DNA of 64,000 bases from Billgrantia endophytica (GTDB lineage: Bacteria; Pseudomonadota; Gammaproteobacteria; Pseudomonadales; Halomonadaceae): contig NZ_PNRF01000017.1 of NCBI RefSeq assembly GCF_002879615.1, positions 58,345 to 122,344 on the forward strand. Reading direction: 5' to 3'. The position numbers were made by a program, and so were the translations under genes. The notes under the pieces were generated by a model. The model was not told the DNA's origin and ran no database searches. It saw only the letters and a program-made list of their open reading frames with translations. How positions within the stretch are numbered: the first letter of the stretch is position 1; every line of letters starts with the position of its first letter. Positions 17,969-26,876 of the stretch are shown here, in pieces.

Positions 17969-19198
17969 TCATTCGTCCTTGGCCAATGGCAGATCCACGC
18001 CGCCCTGCACCATCGACGTGGGGCCGTCGGCGTTGGGCTTGATGTCGAACTCGAAGATGTCGGTGGGCAGCCATAGCGTGGCGCAGGCGTTGGGGATGTC
18101 CACCACCCCGCTGATATGCCCTTGCACCGGCGCGCAGCCGAGTAGCGAATAGGCCTGGGCCCCGCTGTAGCCGAACTTCTTGAGGTATTCGATGGCGTTG
18201 AGCACCGCCTGGCGATAGGCGATGTGCACGTCCAGATAGTGCTGCTTGCCCTCCTCGTCCACCGAGATGCCTTCGAAGATCAGGTAGTCGTCGTACTTGG
18301 GCGTGATCGGGCTGGGCTTGAAGATCGGATTCTTGATGGCGTACTTGGCCATGCCGTCCTTGATCAGGTTGACGCGCAGATGAATCCAGCCGGCCATCTC
18401 GATGGCGCCGCAGAAGGTGATCTCGCCATCGCCCTGGCTGAAGTGCAGGTCGCCCACCGAGAGGCCGCCGTCCTTGACGTAGACCGGGAAATAGACCTTG
18501 GCACCCCGCGACAGATCCTTGATATCGCAGTTGCCGCCATGTTCGCGGGGTGGCACGGTACGCGCGCCCTCGGCGGCGGCGCGCGCCTTGGCGTCACCGC
18601 CCAGCTTGCCCATGTGCGCGGTATCGGCATGGGGCAAGGTGGCCAGGGCGGGTACCCGCTCAGGGTCGGTGTCGTAGAGGGCCTTCTCGCGGCCGTTCCA
18701 CTCATCGAGCATCGCCTTGGAGGGCAGGCAACCGATCAGCCCCGGATGGATCAGCCCAGCGAACTCCACCCCGGGAATATGCCGGGACTTGGTGAACATG
18801 CCGTTGAAGTCCCAGATCGACTTCTGCGCCTCGGGGAAGTGCTCGGTGAGAAAGCCGCCGCCGTTCTGCTTGGAGAAGAAGCCGTTGAAGCCCCACTGAC
18901 TCTCCTCGAAGGTGCCGATGTCGAGGATGTCCACCACCAGCAGGTCGCCGGGTTCGGCGCCCTCCACTCCCACGGGGCCGGACAGGAAGTGCACCTGGGT
19001 GAGGTCGACGTCGCGCACGTCGGCGGCGCTGTCGTCATTGTGGATCTGGCCCCCGGTCCAGTCGTGGCACTCGACGATGAAGTCGTCGCCGGGCTTGACC
19101 ATGGCCGCCATGGGGATGTCCGGATGCCAGCGGTTATGAACCTTCTCGTTCTCGTAGGGCGATTTGCTCAGATCGATCTTGATGATGGTATCGGCCAT
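17969..19198 (-). CDS. fmdA: Formamidase (FmdA/acetamidase family)
   Basis: The 409-residue protein matches FmdA along its length: it opens MADTIIKIDLSKSPYENE, has HNRWHPDIP near residue 20, a GGNCDIKDLSRG segment near 220, SVGDLHFSQGDGE near 245 and a C-terminal SLLGCAPVQGHISGVVD. FmdA hydrolyses formamide to formate and ammonia in the cytoplasm. The ATG at 19198 is preceded by GAGGAA (19211-19216, complement); a frame extension to 19225 is unlikely. A 16-bp dyad lies about 146 bp upstream. Formate produced here could feed either formate dehydrogenase encoded in the window. Confidence 0.93.
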   Translation of the reverse strand: MADTIIKIDLSKSPYENEKVHNRWHPDIPMAAMVKPGDDFIVECHDWTGGQIHNDDSAADVRDVDLTQVHFLSGPVGVEGAEPGDLLVVDILDIGTFEESQWGFNGFFSKQNGGGFLTEHFPEAQKSIWDFNGMFTKSRHIPGVEFAGLIHPGLIGCLPSKAMLDEWNGREKALYDTDPERVPALATLPHADTAHMGKLGGDAKARAAAEGARTVPPREHGGNCDIKDLSRGAKVYFPVYVKDGGLSVGDLHFSQGDGEITFCGAIEMAGWIHLRVNLIKDGMAKYAIKNPIFKPSPITPKYDDYLIFEGISVDEEGKQHYLDVHIAYRQAVLNAIEYLKKFGYSGAQAYSLLGCAPVQGHISGVVDIPNACATLWLPTDIFEFDIKPNADGPTSMVQGGVDLPLAKDE

Positions 19199-19336
19199 GG
19201 TCTGGATTCCTCGTGTTCCGTTCATTCGATGGGCAATGGCGCAGTCGGACCGCCGGCGGGACAGAAACGCGTTGCGTCATGTCCCACTATCGATAAGCGT
19301 AGAAGCCGCCGCCATTGGCGAAAACACCACCGCGAC

Positions 19337-19352
19337 TACGTCATTCGACGTA
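19337..19352. promoter_or_regulatory. 7-2-7 dyad upstream of fmdA (candidate response-regulator site)
   Basis: TACGTCATTCGACGTA is an inverted pair of heptamers separated by two bases. It overlaps the amiB stop and lies upstream of fmdA. It matches the site upstream of urtA (26672-26687) at 14 of 16 positions. NarL/LuxR-type regulators use this 7-2-7 geometry. Binding is inferred. Confidence 0.5.
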
Positions 19353-20399
19353 TTGCCCGGCATCGTCGGGACATACCTCCAGCACGCCGTCGAGCCGCCG
19401 GGCCAGGAAGTGGAACTCAGCGGGGGACGCGAGCAGCGCTCGGGCCAATGCCGGTTCCAGCTCGGCGCGCAGGCGACGCGACAGGTCCCGGGCACCGAAG
19501 CGAACGTCGTGCGTCCGGCATAGGTGGCGGCGGACATCGTCATCCAGTTCCAGATGGGCACCGCAGCGATCCAGGCGGCGATTGAGCTTGCCCAGTTCGA
19601 TCTCCAGCAAGGTGGACAGCCAGCGACCGTCGAGACGACGAAACGCCAGGATGCGATCGATACGATTGAGGAACTCCGGGTCGAAACGCCGATGCAGCGC
19701 CTGCTCCAGCACCGCATCCTCCCCGCGCGGAGCGAGGCGCAGCCAGCGCCGCCAGCCATGCCGGAAGCGCTCGCGGTAGGCGGCGACGTCGCCGGCACCG
19801 ACGTTGCTGGTCATGAAGATCAGCGTGTTGCGGAAGTCGATCCGGCGGGTACCGCCGGAAAGGACGAGCTGGCCGTTGTCCAGCACGTTGAGCAGCGAAC
19901 GCACCACCTCGGGGCTGGCCTTCTCCAGTTCGTCGAACAGCACCAGCCCCGGCTTGCCGAAGCTGCCCTGAATGGCCTCGACGTCGAACAGCGTGTGGCC
20001 CTCCTTGCTGCCCACATAACCCGGTGGCGCGCCGGTCAGGGCAGCGGCGTAATGCTCCTGAGCCAGGGTGTTCATGTCGATGCGGCACAACGCGTCGGCA
20101 CTGCCGTGAATGGCCTGGGCGAGCAGGCGCACGGTTTCCGTCTTGCCGACGCCGGTGGGCCCGATGAACAGGTGCACCGCCAGCGGCCGCTGCTCCGCGC
20201 CGATGTCGGCCTTGACCACCTGCAGCATGGCCTCCATGGCGTCCAATACCGCGTCCTGGCCGACGATGCGCTCGCGCAGCAGGACCATTACCCGCTCCGG
20301 CTCGAACAGGAAGCGCGACACCCGTTCCGCGACCAGCGAGTGGCGCTCGCCGGCGAGTTGCCGCCGCTGCTCCGCCAGCCGGTCATTGATGAATGGCAT
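19341..20399 (-). CDS. amiB: AAA+ ATPase of the AmiB/Clp type
   Basis: The 352-residue protein has a single Clp-like AAA+ module: Walker A GPTGVGKT (80-87), Walker B LVLFDE (Asp156-Glu157), sensor-1 TSN, the arginine-finger region RFDPEFLNRID and a C-terminal D2-small domain (about 260-345). There is no N-terminal Clp domain and no ClpP-docking loop that I can see. Pseudomonas aeruginosa encodes a similar protein, AmiB, directly after the amidase AmiE; its role as a chaperone is only proposed. It lies 19 bases after amiE. GAGGAG precedes the ATG at 20399; an in-frame upstream start inside amiE is less likely. Confidence 0.85.
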   Translation of the reverse strand: MPFINDRLAEQRRQLAGERHSLVAERVSRFLFEPERVMVLLRERIVGQDAVLDAMEAMLQVVKADIGAEQRPLAVHLFIGPTGVGKTETVRLLAQAIHGSADALCRIDMNTLAQEHYAAALTGAPPGYVGSKEGHTLFDVEAIQGSFGKPGLVLFDELEKASPEVVRSLLNVLDNGQLVLSGGTRRIDFRNTLIFMTSNVGAGDVAAYRERFRHGWRRWLRLAPRGEDAVLEQALHRRFDPEFLNRIDRILAFRRLDGRWLSTLLEIELGKLNRRLDRCGAHLELDDDVRRHLCRTHDVRFGARDLSRRLRAELEPALARALLASPAEFHFLARRLDGVLEVCPDDAGQYVE

Positions 20400-20418
20400 G
20401 GCCCGCTCCTCGCTGGTT

Positions 20419-21465
20419 TCAGCCGCCGGCAGCCCGCTCCCTGCCCTCGACCGGCAATTCGCCCACCGGACATTGCGCCACGCCGACGGTGCCACGGGTC
20501 AGCGCCTCGACGTTCTCCTGCGCCTTCTGCGCATCCATCACCCAGGTGCGGTAGAACTCGAAGGGACAGTCGGCGATGCCCTTGTCGCCGTCGCCGGAGG
20601 CGTGCACACCGGTGTAGCCACGATGCAGCAGCTTGAACAGGTGGTTCTGGGACTGGTCGTTGGCGCGGGCGTCGCGGATCTGGCTGATGGAGAGCTGGGC
20701 GTACTGGATACCCATCTCCTCCTCGCCGCATTCGCCCAGGGTACGGCCGTCGAAGCCGATGATCGCCGAGTGGCCGAAATAGCTGTAGACGCCATCGAAA
20801 CCGGCGGCATTGGCCACCGCCACGTAGCAGTTGTTGGCCCAGGCCATGGTCTTGGCCATCAGCACCTGCTGCTCCTTGGCCGGATACATGTAGCCCTGGC
20901 AGCGCACGATCAGCTCGGCACCCTTCATCGCGCAGTCGCGCCAGATCTCCGGGTAGTTGCCATCGTCGCAGATGATCAGACTGATCTTCATGCCCTTGGG
21001 CCCGTCGCTGACATGGGTGGTATCGCCGGGATACCAGCCCTCGATGGGGCACCAGGGAATGCACTTGCGGTATTTCTGTTTCACCTGCCCGTGGTTGTCG
21101 ATCAGTACCAGCGTGTTGTAGGGCGCCTTGCGCGGGTGTTCCTCGTGACGCTCGCCGGTGAGCGAGAACACGCCCCAGGTGTTCGCCTCCCGGCAGGCGG
21201 CGGCGAAGATGGCGGTCTCGTCGCCGGGCACGGTGGCGGCGGTGGCCATCATCTCGTCGTGGTCGTACATGATGCCCATGGTGCTGTATTCGGGGAACAC
21301 CACCAGGTCCATGCCCGGCAGGCCCACCTTCATGCCCTTGATCATCTCGGCGATGTCGCGGGCATTGGCCAGCACCTCGTCGCGGGTATGCAGGCGCGGC
21401 ATCTTGTAGTTGACCACCGCGACGCCCACGGTGTCGTCGCTGCTGGAAATATCGCCATGACGCAT
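20419..21465 (-). CDS. amiE: Aliphatic amidase AmiE
   Basis: The 348-residue protein is nearly colinear with P. aeruginosa AmiE, including the N-terminus [20 protein letters not shown] and the nitrilase-fold catalytic triad Glu59 (FPEYS), Lys134 (KYRK) and Cys166 (IICDDG). It hydrolyses short aliphatic amides such as acetamide and propionamide to the acid and ammonia. The sister enzyme AmiF prefers formamide, but the close match to AmiE favours the broader activity. It follows the urt transporter genes after a 176-bp gap that holds a large palindrome. No classical amiC or amiR regulator gene is present nearby. Confidence 0.95.
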   Translation of the reverse strand: MRHGDISSSDDTVGVAVVNYKMPRLHTRDEVLANARDIAEMIKGMKVGLPGMDLVVFPEYSTMGIMYDHDEMMATAATVPGDETAIFAAACREANTWGVFSLTGERHEEHPRKAPYNTLVLIDNHGQVKQKYRKCIPWCPIEGWYPGDTTHVSDGPKGMKISLIICDDGNYPEIWRDCAMKGAELIVRCQGYMYPAKEQQVLMAKTMAWANNCYVAVANAAGFDGVYSYFGHSAIIGFDGRTLGECGEEEMGIQYAQLSISQIRDARANDQSQNHLFKLLHRGYTGVHASGDGDKGIADCPFEFYRTWVMDAQKAQENVEALTRGTVGVAQCPVGELPVEGRERAAGG

Positions 21466-21532
21466 GTTGCACTCCTTCAGGATCGATGACTTTCAGGGTC
21501 GATTACTGGGAAAGGCGACCGTCATGAGCGAA

Positions 21533-21617
21533 GACGAGGCAAGGCGAAATGAAACGCAAAAGCGGAGTTTACTGGAGTAAATGAGCATTTTAAGTTTCAT
21601 TTCAACACAGCATCGTC
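21533..21617. repeat. Large imperfect palindrome, about 85 bp, between urtE and amiE
   Basis: The element is symmetric about 21574.5. The centre is TTTACT-GG-AGTAAA (21568-21581), the middle arms are GAAATGAAAC (21546-21555) and GTTTCATTTC (21594-21603), and the outer arms are GACGA and TCGTC. Its AT-rich core and nested symmetry resemble dispersed intergenic repeats of Halomonas and Pseudomonas. In RNA it would form a long hairpin between two genes of the same strand. Confidence 0.7.
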
Positions 21618-21641
21618 GAGCGCAGTAGGTCGCAGACACTC

Positions 21642-22331
21642 TCAGACCGCCAGGTAACTGGCAATCTTCTCCTGATTGGCGCTCTTGCCCTCCTCCTCGT
21701 GGATGATCTTGCCCTTCTCGATCACCGCCAGACGGTCGGCGATCGCCATGGTGAAGCTGAGCACCTGCTCCGACACCACGATGGCGATCTTCTTCATCCG
21801 GCGAATCTCGTTGAGGGTGTGGGCGATGTCCTTGATGATGGAGGGCTGGATGCCTTCGGTCGGCTCATCCAGCAGCAGTACCTTGGGCTCGGACACCAGC
21901 GCCCTGGCAATGGCCAGTTGTTGCTGCTGCCCCCCGGAGAGATTGCCGCCCTTGCGCTTGCGCATCTCGCGCAGCACCGGGAAGAGATCGAATATCTCGT
22001 CCGGCACCTTGCTGGTCTTCAGCGTTTCCAGACCCGACTCGATGTTCTCCATCACTGTCAGGTTGGGGAAGATCATCCGTCCTTGCGGAACGTAGGCCAG
22101 GCCCGCCGCCACCCGCTCGTGGCTGGGCAGGTTGCCCACCTCGCGGCCATCGAGCACGATGCTGCCCGAACTGCCCGGGAGGATGCCGATCAACGACTTG
22201 AACAGGGTGGTCTTGCCCATGCCGTTGCGCCCCATGATCGCCAGTGTCTCGTCCTTGGCGGTGACGAAGTCGATGCCATGAATGACCTCGCTCTGGCCGT
22301 AGCTCACCCGTAGATCCTTGACTTCCAGCAT
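21642..22331 (-). CDS. urtE: Urea/amide ABC transporter ATPase UrtE
   Basis: The 229-residue ABC ATPase has Walker A GRNGMGKT, signature LSGGQQQQ and Walker B VLLLDEP followed by TEGIQPSI, the form typical of UrtE. It is one of two ATPases energising the branched-chain-type urea importer. The ATG at 22331 has GGGAGG (22340-22345, complement) at good spacing; a TTG at 22349 overlapping urtD is less likely. It is the last transporter gene before the palindrome and amiE. Confidence 0.92.
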   Translation of the reverse strand: MLEVKDLRVSYGQSEVIHGIDFVTAKDETLAIMGRNGMGKTTLFKSLIGILPGSSGSIVLDGREVGNLPSHERVAAGLAYVPQGRMIFPNLTVMENIESGLETLKTSKVPDEIFDLFPVLREMRKRKGGNLSGGQQQQLAIARALVSEPKVLLLDEPTEGIQPSIIKDIAHTLNEIRRMKKIAIVVSEQVLSFTMAIADRLAVIEKGKIIHEEEGKSANQEKIASYLAV

Positions 22332-22345
22332 GACGGTAGCCTCCC

Positions 22346-23092
22346 TCAATGGCCCAGGTAGACGTCGATGACGCGCTTGTCCTGCTGGAGCGCGTCCATC
22401 GAACCCTCGGCAAGGATTTTCCCCTGGTGCAGCACGGTCACCTTGCCGCCCAGGGACTTCACGAACTCCATGTCATGCTCGATCACCACCACCGAGCGGC
22501 CCTTGGCGATGGCCTTGAGCAGTTCCGCCGTCTCCAGGCGCTCGCTCAGGCTCATCCCCGCCACCGGTTCGTCGAGCAGCAACAGCTCGGGGTCCTGGAT
22601 CAGCAGCATGCCGATCTCCAGCCATTGCTTCTGGCCATGGCTCAGCAACCCGGCTTCCTGTTCCAGCTTGTCGTCGAGCTGGATCTCCCGTGCCACCTGG
22701 TGGATACGCTGTATGACCTCCTCATCGCGCTTGAAAGCCAGCGCGCCGAACACGCCACGCCCCCGTGGATAGGAGGCCTCGAGGTTGTCGAATACCGTCA
22801 GCCCTTCGTAGATCGAGGGGTTCTGGAACTTGCGACCCACGCCCTCCCAGACGATGCGGTGCTCGCTCATGCGGGTCAGCTCCTTGCCCTTGAACTTGAT
22901 CGAGCCCTCGGTGGCGCGGGTCTTGCCGCAGATCAGGTCGAGCAAGGTGGTCTTGCCGGCCCCGTTGGGGCCGATCACCACGCGCATCTCGTTCTTGTCC
23001 ATGTAGAAGGCCAGGCCCTCGATGGCCTTGAAGCCATCGAAGGAGACGGTGAGGTCCTCGATTGACAGCAGAAAGTCGGTATTCGAGCTCAT
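22346..23092 (-). CDS. urtD: Urea/amide ABC transporter ATPase UrtD
   Basis: The 248-residue ABC ATPase has Walker A GPNGAGKT, the UrtD-type degenerate signature LSHGQKQWLEIGMLL and Walker B LLLLDEPVAGMS. It pairs with UrtE on the cytoplasmic face of the UrtBC permease. Its start overlaps the urtC stop by ATGA, indicating translational coupling. Length and motifs agree with UrtD from characterised urea transporters. Confidence 0.93.
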   Translation of the reverse strand: MSSNTDFLLSIEDLTVSFDGFKAIEGLAFYMDKNEMRVVIGPNGAGKTTLLDLICGKTRATEGSIKFKGKELTRMSEHRIVWEGVGRKFQNPSIYEGLTVFDNLEASYPRGRGVFGALAFKRDEEVIQRIHQVAREIQLDDKLEQEAGLLSHGQKQWLEIGMLLIQDPELLLLDEPVAGMSLSERLETAELLKAIAKGRSVVVIEHDMEFVKSLGGKVTVLHQGKILAEGSMDALQQDKRVIDVYLGH

Positions 23093-24300
23093 GGCCGGCC
23101 CTCCGTGACACTGTCATGAGGCAGCGCGGACCCGGCCTTCGCGGTGGCGTCGCGACGGGCCCCTGGCACGACTGAAGCGGCCGGTGGCGTCGGTGTGTCT
23201 CCGGGGTGACGCGAGCCTTTCAGCTTGGCGACGGCGCGCTTGCCGTAGCGCTGGTAGACGCTGGCCAGCCCGTAGGGCAGCACCAGCACCACCAGGATGA
23301 ACACCGCGCCGATCATCACCTGCCAAAGTTGCGGATAGGCCTCGGCGAACATCGTCTTGGCGTAGCTGACCAGCAGCGCGCCATACACCCCGCCGAGCAG
23401 CGACAGGCGCCCACCCACGGCGGCGAAGATGACGAACTCGATGGAGGGCACGATGCCGACGAAGGAGGGCGACATGAAGCCGACCTGCAGGGTGAACATG
23501 GCACCGCCGATCCCCGACATGAAGGCCGCCAGACAGAAGATGAAGACCTTGAAATTGGCCACGTCGTAGCCGGAGAAACGCACCCGGTCCTCGCGGTCGC
23601 GCAGCGCGGTGAGAATGCGCCCGTACTTGCCGTTGAGCACCCAGCGTCCGAGCAGCACGCAGCCGATCAGCAGCGTCGCGTTGAGGTAGTAGAGCAGGTA
23701 CTGGGCGCTGTCGTCGCGGATGTCCCAGCCCTTCAGCGTACGCAGGTCGGTGATGCCGTTGATGCCGCCGGTATAGCCCTGCTGGCCGACGATGAGGATG
23801 GTCAGCACCACCGCCAGCGCCTGGGTGATGATGGCGAAATAGACGCCGCTGACGCGGCGCTTGAACATCGCGTAGCCGATCACGAAGGCGAAGGCGGCGG
23901 GCAATACCAATACGGCAATGATGGTAAAGGTGAGGCTGTTGAACGGCACCCAGAACCACGGCAGTTCGGTGATACGGTTCCAGTCCATGAAGTCGGGAAT
24001 GCCCGGGGTGGTCTGGATACGGGTGCTCTCGGGATCGGAGGCTTCGAGCTTGAGGAACATCGCCATGGCGTAACCGCCGACACCGAAGAAGATCCCCTGA
24101 CCGAGGCTGAGGATGCCACCGTAGCCCCAGCACAGCACCAGCCCGACGGCGACGAAGGCGTAGGTGAGATAGCGTCCGGCCAGATTCAGCCGGTAGAGGT
24201 CGAGCATCGCTGGCATCACGATCATCAGGATCGCCGCCAGGATCAGGATGCCGGCCAGGCCGCCGTGGCGGCCGTGGAGAAAACCGGGAAGCTTGATCAT
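23089..24300 (-). CDS. urtC: Urea/amide ABC transporter permease UrtC
   Basis: The 403-residue protein has about ten hydrophobic segments and the LivM/UrtC landmarks GYGGILSLGQGIFFGVGGYAM and GQQGYTGGINGITDL, the latter typical of UrtC. The C-terminal tail (about 360-403) is cytoplasmic, Ala/Pro-rich and variable. A ribosome site AAGGAGC precedes the ATG. The UrtC permease forms the translocation path with UrtB. Confidence 0.92.
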   Translation of the reverse strand: MIKLPGFLHGRHGGLAGILILAAILMIVMPAMLDLYRLNLAGRYLTYAFVAVGLVLCWGYGGILSLGQGIFFGVGGYAMAMFLKLEASDPESTRIQTTPGIPDFMDWNRITELPWFWVPFNSLTFTIIAVLVLPAAFAFVIGYAMFKRRVSGVYFAIITQALAVVLTILIVGQQGYTGGINGITDLRTLKGWDIRDDSAQYLLYYLNATLLIGCVLLGRWVLNGKYGRILTALRDREDRVRFSGYDVANFKVFIFCLAAFMSGIGGAMFTLQVGFMSPSFVGIVPSIEFVIFAAVGGRLSLLGGVYGALLVSYAKTMFAEAYPQLWQVMIGAVFILVVLVLPYGLASVYQRYGKRAVAKLKGSRHPGDTPTPPAASVVPGARRDATAKAGSALPHDSVTEGRP

Positions 24301-24315
24301 TTCAATTGTGCTCCT

Positions 24316-25236
24316 TCAGCGGCGAACCTTGCTGGCCACCAACCCTTCCGGGCGCAGCAGCAGGATGCCGATCACCGTCAGCAGGGTGAGGACCTTGGCC
24401 ATCGAACCACCCATGAAGAACTCCATGATCGACTGGGCCTGGGCGATGGAGAAGGCCGAGGCGATGGTGCCGACCAGACTGCCCGCGCCGCCGAAGACCA
24501 CCACCAGGAAGGTGTCGACGATGTACAGCGAACCGCTGGTCGGCCCGGTGGAGGAGATGGTGGTGAACGCCGCCCCGGCGATGCCGGCGATGCCGCAACC
24601 GATGGCGAAGGTCATGCGATCGACACGCTTGGTGTTGATGCCCACCGCACCGCTCATCTCGCGGTTGGCGGTGGTGCAGCGCACCCGCAGCCCCCAGCGC
24701 GAGCGATAGAGGAACCACCACACCGCGACGGTGACCAGTACGGTGAGCAGCATGATCGCCAGGCCGTTGAGCGGAATGTCGATCATCATCGTCGGGCGAT
24801 AGGAGCCGCGCAGCCAATCCGGCACCGGTACGCTCACCTCACGAGCGCCGAAGGCCGAGCGAAAGCCCTGCTGCATGATCAGCGCCAACCCCCAGGTGGC
24901 CAGCAGGGTGTCCAACGGCCGATGGTAGAGGTGGCGGATCAATAGCCACTCGATGAAATAACCGACCACGAAGGCGGCCAGGAACGCCACCGGGATGGCC
25001 AGGAATACCGAAACGTCCAATCCCCCCGGCAGATGGCGCAGGGCACTGGTGAGCAGGTAGGTGGCATAGGCACCGATGACCATGAACTCCCCGTGAGCCA
25101 TGTTGATGACCCGCATCTGGCCGTAGATGATCGCCAGACCCAGCGCCATCAACAGCAGCACGCTGAAGAAGCTCAACCCGGCGAAGCCCTGCATGACGAA
25201 GATGGCGGTTAGGTCTTGTGCGCTGAATCCACCCAT
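24316..25236 (-). CDS. urtB: Urea/amide ABC transporter permease UrtB
   Basis: The 306-residue LivH-type permease has eight or so membrane segments and conserved LGLAIIYGQMRVINMAHGEF and VFGGAGSLVGTIASAF motifs. The ATG at 25236 is preceded by a strong purine tract (GGGGGAAG). It is somewhat short compared with UrtB proteins that carry a long periplasmic N-terminal domain. Such shorter forms occur in the FmdE/amide branch, so the natural substrate may be amides as well as urea (inference). Confidence 0.9.
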   Translation of the reverse strand: MGGFSAQDLTAIFVMQGFAGLSFFSVLLLMALGLAIIYGQMRVINMAHGEFMVIGAYATYLLTSALRHLPGGLDVSVFLAIPVAFLAAFVVGYFIEWLLIRHLYHRPLDTLLATWGLALIMQQGFRSAFGAREVSVPVPDWLRGSYRPTMMIDIPLNGLAIMLLTVLVTVAVWWFLYRSRWGLRVRCTTANREMSGAVGINTKRVDRMTFAIGCGIAGIAGAAFTTISSTGPTSGSLYIVDTFLVVVFGGAGSLVGTIASAFSIAQAQSIMEFFMGGSMAKVLTLLTVIGILLLRPEGLVASKVRR

Positions 25237-25323
25237 GGTGGCTTCCCCCTGTAGCAGACAGCGTTGAGCGGAACGTCGTGGTGGGCCGTGGCGGCATCGC
25301 GCCGCCACGGCCAGGGGTGGGGC

Positions 25324-26571
25324 TTACTGATAGCCTTCCGGGAACGGGTTGGGCTCGATCAGATCGGACTCCCAGACCACCGTGGCCTGGCCATCGCCGT
25401 TCCAGCGCCCGATGCGGGTCTGGCTCCACAGGTGGCGGTTCGGGTGCACCTTGACGTAGCCTTCGGGCGCCGTGGTCAGCTCGATGTCGGCCATGGCGGC
25501 GGAGACCGCATCGACGTCGAAGCTGCCGGCCTTCTCCACGCCGGCCTTCCACAGCCAGGGGCCGAGATAGGCGGCCTGGGTCACGTCGCCGATCACGCTA
25601 TCCTCGCCCCAGCGCTCCTTGAAGGCTGCGACGAAGGCGGCGTTGTTGTCGTTGTCGAGGCTCTGGAAATACTTCATCGAGGAGTAGAAGCCCTCGACGT
25701 TCTCGCCGCCGATCCCCAGCACTTCGTCCTCGGTGACGGAGATGGTCAGCAGCGTCTGGTTCTCGGCGTTGATACCGGCGGCATTGAGCTGGCGGAACCA
25801 CGCCACGTTGCTGCCGCCGACCACGGCGGCGAAGATCACGTCGGGATTGCGCAGCCGGATGCGGTTGATGTTGGAACCGAAGGAAGTGTGGCCGAGAGGC
25901 GCGTAGTCCTCGCCCAGCACCTCGCCGCCGAGCACGTCCTCGATGTGGATACGCGCGATCTTCATCGACGTGCGCGGCCAGATGTAGTCCGAGCCGATCA
26001 GGTAGAAGGTGCGGGCGCCCTGCTCGTTCCATGCCCAGTCGATGCCGGCAAGGATCTGCTGGGTGGCTTCCTGGCCCGTGTAGATGACGTTGGGCGACTC
26101 CTCGAGTCCTTCATAGAAGGTCGGGTAGTAGAGCAGGCCGTTCTCGCGCTCCAGCACCGGCAGCATTGCCTTGCGCGAAGCGGACGTCCAGGCGCCGAAG
26201 ATCGCCGCCACGTTGTCCTGGGTCAGCAGCTTGCGGGTACGGTCGGCGAAGGTCGGCCAGTCGCTGGCGCCATCCTCGATGATCGGCTCGATCTGGCGCC
26301 CCAGCACCCCGCCCTGGGCATTGATCTGCTCGATGGCCAGCTGCTCCGCTTCCACCGAGCCGGTCTCGCTGATCGCCATGGTACCGGTCAGCGAGTGCAG
26401 GATACCGACCCTCACCGTGTCGTCGGTGACCGCCAGGCCGGTGGTATTGACCTCCTCGGTGGATGGATTGGCGAACACGGAAGTGGATAGCGCCAGCGCC
26501 AACGGTAGCGCCGCCAGCCCCGCCAGTAAATGACGGCGCCGCCGCGATGTGGTGTCTTTGGTTGTTTTCAT
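25324..26571 (-). CDS. urtA: Urea/short-chain amide ABC transporter substrate-binding protein UrtA
   Basis: The 415-residue periplasmic protein begins with an RRRR-containing signal peptide and a hydrophobic core (about 14-34, cleavage near VFANPS). A type I binding fold follows, with VRVGILHSLTGTMAISE, TSASRKAMLPVLERENGLLYYP and a YYPTFYEGLEESPNV segment characteristic of UrtA/FmdD. It is the first gene of urtABCDE-amiE-amiB on the minus strand. A 7-2-7 dyad lies about 108 bp upstream. Co-encoding with amidases suggests uptake of formamide, acetamide or urea. Confidence 0.93.
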   Translation of the reverse strand: MKTTKDTTSRRRRHLLAGLAALPLALALSTSVFANPSTEEVNTTGLAVTDDTVRVGILHSLTGTMAISETGSVEAEQLAIEQINAQGGVLGRQIEPIIEDGASDWPTFADRTRKLLTQDNVAAIFGAWTSASRKAMLPVLERENGLLYYPTFYEGLEESPNVIYTGQEATQQILAGIDWAWNEQGARTFYLIGSDYIWPRTSMKIARIHIEDVLGGEVLGEDYAPLGHTSFGSNINRIRLRNPDVIFAAVVGGSNVAWFRQLNAAGINAENQTLLTISVTEDEVLGIGGENVEGFYSSMKYFQSLDNDNNAAFVAAFKERWGEDSVIGDVTQAAYLGPWLWKAGVEKAGSFDVDAVSAAMADIELTTAPEGYVKVHPNRHLWSQTRIGRWNGDGQATVVWESDLIEPNPFPEGYQ

Positions 26572-26876
26572 GTCGGTCCCCAGGTCAGCGAAGTGGGTTG
26601 TATGAGTCCCTCGCCGATCAAGTATGGGAACCCCGCCGCCAGGCGCCCATGCGGGGAATACTCCATGGCACTACGTCATTTGACGCATATCGTCCCGGCG
26701 ACCCGGCACATAGGCTGCGATAGAGTCCAATGGCTTCCGCCACCCTTTCCGCTTACTTTTAGCGTGAGCAGTCGTCCGCGTGATGCGACGCAAGCGACGG
26801 CACACGCGACGAAAGGGCAAACAACAAGACGCCATGTGCAGGGTACCCCCCAGCGCACAGCAATGGACGGGCAAGC
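26572..26876. other. Divergent control region between urtA and the sensor kinase
   Basis: This 305-bp region contains the 7-2-7 dyad at 26672-26687 and no gene that I can support. It must carry promoters for both strands, but I see no textbook sigma-70 or sigma-54 promoter. Short frames here lack family resemblance. Confidence 0.6.
26672..26687. promoter_or_regulatory. 7-2-7 dyad upstream of urtA (candidate response-regulator site)
   Basis: TACGTCATTTGACGCA consists of inverted heptamers TACGTCA and TGACGCA around TT. It shares 14 of 16 positions with the dyad upstream of fmdA (19337-19352), and flanking AC and T bases also agree. It lies 190 bp from the start of the kinase gene whose partner has a LuxR-type DNA-binding domain. 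Confidence 0.55.

Noticed and set aside
23206..24945. A plus-strand frame of 579 codons opposite urtC and urtB
   Set aside because: His/Gln/Asp-rich antisense shadow of membrane-protein genes.
26651..26666. Possible sigma-54 promoter (GG-N10-GC) for urtA on the minus strand
   Set aside because: Only the invariant GG and GC match; the rest of the consensus is poor, and no NtrC-type enhancer site was seen.
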